Source of the DNA: Kitasatospora sp044457565
Lineage (GTDB): Bacteria > Actinomycetota > Actinomycetes > Streptomycetales > Streptomycetaceae
Length of the DNA stretch: 64,000 nucleotides
NCBI RefSeq assembly: GCF_044457565.1
Contig: NZ_JBITGZ010000011.1
Span: 62,001-126,000 of the forward strand
Reading direction: 5' to 3'
Part shown: one piece after another, positions 58,983 to 64,000 of the stretch
How positions within the stretch are numbered: the stretch's first letter is position 1
Layout: every line of letters begins with the position of its first letter
Notes under the pieces: generated by a model
The model's database searches: none
Told to the model about the DNA's origin: nothing
What the model saw: only the letters and a program-made list of their open reading frames with translations
Translations under genes and position numbers: made by a program

Positions 58983-61442
58983 GTGTTGATCCGAACCACC
59001 GCTGAGCGGCGCCCCACCGCTGCTCGCGGCCGCAAACGTCCCTGGGGCCGGGCCGGTGTCGCCTCGCTGGCGGTGGCGGGGCTGGCCGGTCTGCTGGTCG
59101 CGACGCTCGGTGCGGCTCCCTCGCAGGCGTCGGCGGCCGTGGACAACGCGTCCTGTCGGCCGGACGGCATGTATGCCACGCCCGGTGTCGACGTGCCGTA
59201 CTGCAGCGTCTACGACGAGGCCGGCCGGGAGAAGATGGGGCCGGACCACCAGCGCCGCATCATCGGCTACTTCACGGGCTGGCGCACCGGCAAGGACGGC
59301 ACGCCGGCGTACCTGGTGAACGATGTCCCCTGGGACAAGGTGACCCACCTCAACTACGCCTTCGGGCACGTCGACAGCGGCAACCGGCTCTCGGTCGGCG
59401 CCGACGGCGCCACGAACGCCGCGACCGGGATGACCTTCCCCGGGGTGCCGGGCGCCGAGATGGACCCCTCGCTGCCGTACCAGGGGCACTTCAATCTGCT
59501 GACGAAGTACAAGAAGCAGCATCCGAACGTCAAGACCCTGATCTCGGTGGGTGGTTGGGCCGAGACCGGCGGCTACTTCGGGGACGACGGCAAGCGCGTC
59601 GACTCGGGTGGCTTCTACTCGACGACGGTCAACGCGGACGGCAGCGTCAACCAGGCTGGTATCAACACCTTCGCGGACTCCTCGGTCGACTTCATCGAGA
59701 AGTACGGGTTCAACGGCGTCGACATCGACTACGAGTACCCGACCTCGATGAAGGACGCGGGCAACCCGCTGGACTGGCCGACGGCCAACGCCAAGCGCGG
59801 CTCGCTGGTCAAGGGCTACGCGGCGCTGCTGAAGACGCTGCGCGAGAAGCTGGACCGGGCGGGGGCGGCGGACGGCAAGCACTACCTGCTGTCGATCGCC
59901 TCGCCGTCCTCCGGCTATCTGCTGCGCGGGATGGAGACCTTCCCGGTCACGCAGTACCTGGACTACGTCAACGTCATGTCGTACGACCTGCACGGCGCGT
60001 GGAACAAGTACGTGGGTCCGAACGCCTCGCTGTTCGACGACGGCAAGGACGCCGAGCTGGCGGCCGCCAACGTGTACGGGACCTCGCAGTACGGCGGCAT
60101 CGGCTATCTCAACGCGGACTGGGCGTACCACTACTTCCGCGGTGCGATGCCGGCCGGGCGGATCAACATGGGCCTGCCGTACTACACCCGGGGGTTCAGG
60201 AACGTCACCGGTGGCACCAACGGCCTCTGGGGCACCTCCGTCACCAGTACCTGCCCGGCCGGGGCGGGTCTGACCACGTGTGGGGACGGCGCGGTCGGCA
60301 TCGACAACCTCTGGCACGACCTGGACGACGCGGGCAAGGAGGCCCCAGCGGGCTCCAACCCGATGTGGCACGCCAAGAACCTGGAGAAGGGCGTCGTCCC
60401 GGACTACCTGGCGAAGTACGGGCTGAGCGACACCGCGCTGCAGGGCAGCTACGCCCGCAACTACAGCTCCACGCTGGTGGCGCCGTGGCTGTGGAACGAC
60501 GACAAGAAGGTGTTCCTGTCGACCGAGGACGAGCAGTCGGTCGCGGCGAAGGCGGACTACATCGTCGGCCAGGGGGCCGGCGGCACGATGATCTGGGAGC
60601 TCGCGGGCGACTACCGCTGGGACGCGGCGGCGAACGGCGGCAAGGGCGAGTACGTTCAGGGCTCGACGCTGACCTCGCTGATGTACGACAAGTTCAAGGC
60701 GGCCTCGCCGTACGGCGCGGTGCGCTCGACCACGGCGCTGCCGCAGCGGACGCTGCCGGTGGAGGTGTCCTTCACCAACTTCGCGCTGGGCGACTCCAAC
60801 TACCCGATCAACCCGAAGATCCACATCGTCAACAGCTCCACGCTGACGCTGCCGGGCGGTACGGAGTTTCAGTTCGACTACGGCAATTCCGCGCCGGGCA
60901 ACGCCAAGGACCAGTCGGGCTTCGGCCTGACCGTCATCAGGCAGGACAACCCGGGGCCGGGCAACGTGGGCGGTCTCAAGGGCACCTACAACCGGGTCTC
61001 GGTGAAGCTGCCGGGCTGGCAGTCGCTGGCGCCGGGCGCGTCGGTCGACCTGGACTTCGTCTACTACCTGCCGGTCTCGACCCCGGCGAACTGGACGGTC
61101 AACGTCGGCGGGACGCTGTACGGCCTGGCGGGTGACCTGGCCCGTGGCACGAGCGGTGGCGGTACGGCGTCCCCGACGGCCACGCCGAGCCCCACCGCGA
61201 CCGCGACCGCGACCGCGACCGCGACGGTCACCCCGACCGCCACGGCGAGCCCGACCGCCACGGCCACCCCGACCGGCGGCAGCTGCACCGCGCCGAGCTG
61301 GGACGCGGCCGCCACGTACGCCACCACCGGCACCAAGGTGTCCTGGAAGGGCCACACCTACAGCAACAAGTGGTGGACCAAGGGCGAGGACCCCGGCACC
61401 ACCGGCCAGTGGGGCGTCTGGAGCGACCTCGGAGCCTGCTGA
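58983..61442 (+). CDS. Secreted modular chitinase (GH18 with CBM5/12)
   Basis: The 819-residue protein has a long signal region (RGRKRPWGRAGVASLAVAGL, cleavage near QASA-AVD), a GH18 barrel with SVGGW and FNGVDIDYEYP (Glu as acid catalyst; the first position of DxxDxDxE is Asn), a chitinase C-terminal beta-domain (PVEVSFTNFALGDSNYPINP), a Thr/Pro/Ala linker and a C-terminal CBM5/12 chitin-binding module (CTAPSWDAAATY ... WTKGEDPG). GTG 58983 with GGAGGACC upstream is preferred to GTG 58953. DasR-like repeats precede it. Confidence 0.9.
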   Translation: MLIRTTAERRPTAARGRKRPWGRAGVASLAVAGLAGLLVATLGAAPSQASAAVDNASCRPDGMYATPGVDVPYCSVYDEAGREKMGPDHQRRIIGYFTGWRTGKDGTPAYLVNDVPWDKVTHLNYAFGHVDSGNRLSVGADGATNAATGMTFPGVPGAEMDPSLPYQGHFNLLTKYKKQHPNVKTLISVGGWAETGGYFGDDGKRVDSGGFYSTTVNADGSVNQAGINTFADSSVDFIEKYGFNGVDIDYEYPTSMKDAGNPLDWPTANAKRGSLVKGYAALLKTLREKLDRAGAADGKHYLLSIASPSSGYLLRGMETFPVTQYLDYVNVMSYDLHGAWNKYVGPNASLFDDGKDAELAAANVYGTSQYGGIGYLNADWAYHYFRGAMPAGRINMGLPYYTRGFRNVTGGTNGLWGTSVTSTCPAGAGLTTCGDGAVGIDNLWHDLDDAGKEAPAGSNPMWHAKNLEKGVVPDYLAKYGLSDTALQGSYARNYSSTLVAPWLWNDDKKVFLSTEDEQSVAAKADYIVGQGAGGTMIWELAGDYRWDAAANGGKGEYVQGSTLTSLMYDKFKAASPYGAVRSTTALPQRTLPVEVSFTNFALGDSNYPINPKIHIVNSSTLTLPGGTEFQFDYGNSAPGNAKDQSGFGLTVIRQDNPGPGNVGGLKGTYNRVSVKLPGWQSLAPGASVDLDFVYYLPVSTPANWTVNVGGTLYGLAGDLARGTSGGGTASPTATPSPTATATATATATVTPTATASPTATATPTGGSCTAPSWDAAATYATTGTKVSWKGHTYSNKWWTKGEDPGTTGQWGVWSDLGAC

Positions 61443-61479
61443 CCCGATCGACGGGGAGGCGCATCGAGGTGAGGGACGG

Positions 61480-61672
61480 CGGTGGGGGGGGCCCCCCGGG
61501 GGGGGGGGGGCCGCCCCCCCCCGGGGGGGGGGGGGGGCCGGGCCGCGGGCCCCCCCCCCCGCGCGGGGGCGCCCGGCCGCGCCCCGCCGGCGGGCGACCC
61601 CCGGGGGGGGGGGGGGGGGGGTGGGGGGGGGGGGGGGGGGGGGGGCCCCCGGGGGGGGGGGGGCCCCCCCCC
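61480..61672. other. Long G/C homopolymer tract, probable sequencing artefact
   Basis: Almost 200 bp made nearly only of G and C runs (G runs of more than 20), in the gap after the chitinase stop. It encodes nothing and looks like low-quality base calls or an assembly fill rather than genome sequence. A real hairpin terminator may underlie it. Confidence 0.75.
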
Positions 61673-61710
61673 ACCGCTGCGGTGCCGTCCGGGCCGGGGC
61701 CGGCGAGGCC

Positions 61711-62187
61711 TCAGGCCGCAGCGATCTTCAGGTCGCGCAGCAGCTTGGCGACATGGCCGGTGGCCTTGACGTTGTAGAGGGCGTGTTCGACCTTGCCCTG
61801 CTCGTCGACGATCACGGTGGATCGGATCACGCCGACCACGGTCTTGCCGTAGAGGCTCTTCTCGCCGTAGGCGCCGTAGGCCTTCAGGACGGACTTCTCC
61901 TCGTCGGAGAGCAGGGTGACCTTCAGGTCCTCGGTCTCGCGGAACTTGCCGAGCTTCTCGGACTTGTCCGGGGAGATGCCGATCACGTCGTAGCCGGCAC
62001 CGGAGAAGACCTCCAGGTTGTCGGTGAAGTCGCAGGCCTGGGTGGTGCAGCCGGGGGTGAGGGCGGCGGGGTAGAAGTACACGATCACCTTGCGGCCGAG
62101 GTGCTCGGCAAGGGACACCTGCTTGCCGTCGGCGTCGGGCAGGGTGAAGGCAGGCGCGGTGTCTCCGGCCTGGAGGCGCTCGCTCAC
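61711..62187 (-). CDS. bcp: Peroxiredoxin Bcp
   Basis: The 158-residue peroxiredoxin has TPGCTTQACDF: peroxidatic Cys and resolving Cys four residues apart, the atypical 2-Cys (PrxQ) arrangement. It reduces hydrogen and organic peroxides with thioredoxin or mycoredoxin. GTG 62187 follows GAGGAGAG. The next gene is divergent. Confidence 0.93.
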   Translation of the reverse strand: MSERLQAGDTAPAFTLPDADGKQVSLAEHLGRKVIVYFYPAALTPGCTTQACDFTDNLEVFSGAGYDVIGISPDKSEKLGKFRETEDLKVTLLSDEEKSVLKAYGAYGEKSLYGKTVVGVIRSTVIVDEQGKVEHALYNVKATGHVAKLLRDLKIAAA

Positions 62188-62328
62188 GGTGGATCTCTCC
62201 TCGTGCTGGACGGGTGGTCGTGCCACGGCAAACTTACCCCTGTTGGTGGGTGGGGCCGCGCGTGCGTGCCAGCCAGCTGACAAACTGGGTCAGTCGCACA
62301 GGACAACATCGTGAATGGGGTGGCCCTA

Positions 62329-62667
62329 GTGGGCGAGGCGAGTACGAAGGACAAGGCGCGGACGACCGCCCAGATCGAGGCGGACATCGCCCGGACCCGC
62401 ACCCAGCTGGCGTCCACCCTGGACGAGCTGGCGGTGCGTGTCCATCCGACGACGATCGCTGCCCAGGTGAAGGCGAAGGCGCTGGCCTCGGTCGAGCAGA
62501 AGGCCGGCCGGGCGTACGTGGCGGCGAGCGGGGCCGTCGAGCGGGCGAAGGCGCAGTTCGTGGACGAGAAGGGCCGGCCGCGTAAGGAGCGGATCGTCCC
62601 GGTGGCGTTGGTGGGTGCCGGTGTGGTGCTGCTGGTGGCTTCGGCGCGTCGGCGTCGGAAGGGCTGA
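62329..62667 (+). CDS. DUF3618 membrane protein
   Basis: The 112-residue protein has the DUF3618 motif IEADIARTRTQLASTLDELA (residues about 16-35) and a C-terminal transmembrane helix followed by RRRRKG. These actinobacterial proteins are thought to sit at the membrane with the helical part in the cytosol; the function is unknown. GTG 62329 is chosen for its spacing from GGGGTGG; GTG 62311 is an alternative. Confidence 0.8.
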   Translation: MGEASTKDKARTTAQIEADIARTRTQLASTLDELAVRVHPTTIAAQVKAKALASVEQKAGRAYVAASGAVERAKAQFVDEKGRPRKERIVPVALVGAGVVLLVASARRRRKG

Positions 62668-62806
62668 GCAGGGCTGACCTGCCTCCCGCGGGGGCCGGGC
62701 CGGGTGCGTCGGACGGACGCGCCCGGCCCTTTCCGTCTCCCGGTTCAGCGGCACGTCGTGCCGGGCCAGGGTCACGTCGCGGTGCCGGGGCGGGTACGGT
62801 CGGGGC

Positions 62807-63196
62807 GTGAGTACCAACGAGGAGCGGACCCCGCAGCACGATCAGCACGACCACCCCCGGCACGACCGGCTGGGCGAGAAGCTGCCGATCAAGATGCTGC
62901 ATGACCGGGTCCTGGTGAAGACCGAGGGCAGCGAGGGCGAGCGGCGCTCGACCGGCGGAATTCTCATCCCGGCCACGGCGGAGCTTTCGAAGCGCTGTAC
63001 GTGGGCGGAGGCGGTGGCCGTGGGCCAGAGCGTGCGCTCGGTGGAGCCCGGTGACCGGGTGCTGTACGACCCGGAGGACAAGCTGGAGGTCGAGGTGCGC
63101 GGCGCGACGTACGTGCTGCTGCGCGAGCGTGATCTGCACGCGGTGGCGGCGATGCGCTTCGGTGATGCGGAGGGTTCGACCGGCCTGTACCTGTGA
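62807..63196 (+). CDS. GroES-like (Cpn10) co-chaperonin homologue
   Basis: The 129-residue protein has a His/Asp-rich N-terminus of about 28 residues, then a Cpn10 fold (IKMLHDRVLVKTEGSEGERR with STGGILIP, and a final VLYDPEDKLEVEVRGATYVL). It is not the groESL-linked copy, since no GroEL gene is adjacent. The long N-terminus distinguishes it from GroES. The partner is unknown. Confidence 0.85.
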   Translation: MSTNEERTPQHDQHDHPRHDRLGEKLPIKMLHDRVLVKTEGSEGERRSTGGILIPATAELSKRCTWAEAVAVGQSVRSVEPGDRVLYDPEDKLEVEVRGATYVLLRERDLHAVAAMRFGDAEGSTGLYL

Positions 63197-63350
63197 GTCC
63201 TTCCCGGTGTGTGTCTTTCCCGGTGAGTTCTGCTCGCCGGGTTCGGTGCCGCCCCTGGCCGTGCGCGGTCCGGGGGCGGCACCGCCGCCGTTCTGCGCTG
63301 TTCGCGCGTTCGGAGGTCCGGGCGGGGGGCTGCGGCATAGGGTCGCCGGT

Positions 63351-64000
63351 ATGAGCAGCCGCCTTCCCCGGATCAGTGACGAGCAGCGCCGTGCCCTGGT
63401 GGGGCGGCGCCACCTGCTGGTGCCCGCGTGCCGTGCCGCGACGGTGGAGGAGGTGGCGGACGCGGTGGTCGGGCTGCATGCGACGGATGCCGCGACGGTG
63501 TACCTGTCGGCGTGCGCGCGGCTGGCGGAGCCTTCGGCGGCGGAGGTGGAGCGGGCGTTGTACGAGGACGTGACGCTGGTGAAGCTGCTCTCGATGCGGC
63601 GGACGATCTTCGCGGTGACCGAGGGCTTCGCGCCGTTCGTGAGTTCCTCCACGGCCAGGGCCATCGCGGCCAAGGAGCGGGCGACGCTGGTCAAGCACCT
63701 GGGGCAGTTCGCGCAGGGCTGGGACGAGGCTCGGTTGGCGCGGACCGAGCGGGAGGTGCTGGCGGCGCTGGGGGAGCGGGGTGAGGCGACGACGGGTGAG
63801 CTCGCCGAGGCGGTGCCGGCGTTGCGCGAGACGATGCTGATGGCGCAGGGCAAGCCGTACGAGGCGAAGCAGAGCGTGGGGAGCCGGTTGCTGCGGCTGC
63901 TGGCTTCGGACGGGCATGTGCGGCGGTGCCGGCCGCGGGGGTCGTGGCTGAGTACGAGCTATCCGTGGGCGTTGGTGCCGCAGTGGCCGGACCTGCCGGT
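63351..64000 (+). CDS. Winged-helix DNA-binding protein (DUF1006/AlkZ-like), 3' end outside window
   Basis: The visible 216 residues (SSRLPRISDEQRRALVGRRH ... TVEEVADAVVGLHATDAATV ... LVKLLSMRRTIFAV) match the winged-helix DNA-binding family that includes the interstrand-crosslink glycosylase AlkZ and many uncharacterised relatives. The gene runs off the window, so any catalytic signature further on cannot be judged. ATG 63351 is the start. Confidence 0.75.
   Translation, partial: MSSRLPRISDEQRRALVGRRHLLVPACRAATVEEVADAVVGLHATDAATVYLSACARLAEPSAAEVERALYEDVTLVKLLSMRRTIFAVTEGFAPFVSSSTARAIAAKERATLVKHLGQFAQGWDEARLARTEREVLAALGERGEATTGELAEAVPALRETMLMAQGKPYEAKQSVGSRLLRLLASDGHVRRCRPRGSWLSTSYPWALVPQWPDLP

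Overview
This is a 64-kb stretch of high-GC, GC3-rich actinobacterial DNA. Two SsgA-family sporulation proteins, two secreted family-18 chitinases, DasR-type operators upstream of an N-acetylglucosamine PTS, and GTG/TTG starts behind purine-rich ribosome sites place it in the Streptomycetaceae (Streptomyces or Kitasatospora). From about 13 to 58 kb the order of conserved genes (hpd/AsnC regulator, ssgG, pncB, clpS, mec-cysO-cysM, nagE2/nagE1/nagF, rph, rdgB) resembles, from memory, one core-chromosome block of S. coelicolor. Accessory inserts interrupt it.

Layout. (1) 0-7.2 kb is an envelope-modification block: an MprF-like aminoacyl-phospholipid synthase, then an overlapping operon of sortase, membrane-tethered esterase and a rhomboid-like/MprF fusion. 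(2) 7.2-13 kb has an SsgA-like protein, an RHH/Doc toxin-antitoxin pair, a DEAH helicase, an IclR regulator, a Lon-like (S16) membrane protease and an AsnC regulator. (3) 13.2-20.4 kb has an HPPD-like protein reduced to its N-terminal domain, an acyltransferase, a two-component system and a CBM2-GH18 enzyme. (4) 20.4-23.5 kb is an accessory cassette of ESX/WXG100-like genes; two members on the minus strand are broken. (5) 23.5-30.1 kb has a GT87 mannosyltransferase, SsgG, two RDD membrane proteins and endonuclease V. (6) 30.2-33.9 kb is a type VII secretion satellite: two ESX-like substrates with YxxxD/E tails and a mycosin protease, with no ATPase or channel genes in the window. (7) 34-41 kb holds acetyltransferases, a DUF402 enzyme, a DinB-like protein, a degenerate sigma-factor-like protein, a cation efflux transporter and an AbiEi-like protein. 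(8) 41-48.8 kb has nicotinamide salvage (pncA, pncB), clpS and DUF2017, an amino-acid permease, and the sulfur-carrier cysteine pathway mec-cysO-cysM with a cysteine-type leader peptide. (9) 48.8-57.9 kb has a metallo-beta-lactamase-fold protein, the GlcNAc PTS genes nagE2, nagE1 and nagF split by an IS5-type element, then rph and rdgB. (10) 57.9-64 kb has tRNA-Leu(UAG), an HNH nuclease, a modular chitinase, a Bcp peroxiredoxin, a DUF3618 protein, a GroES-like protein and a partial winged-helix protein.

How the genes work together. Chitinases at 18.8 and 59.0 kb release GlcNAc oligomers; the PTS permeases and EIIB import and phosphorylate the monomer; DasR-type sites precede nagE2, the nagE1/nagF divergent region and the second chitinase. 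Mec, CysO and CysM form a protein-bound cysteine pathway. The most unusual local features are: the IS element landing precisely in the shared stop codons of two convergent genes, with a hairpin that can mask its own transposase start; the broken ESX-like cassette; the orphan mycosin locus; the N-domain-only HPPD; and the inactive-looking rhomboid fused to a lysyltransferase-like domain.
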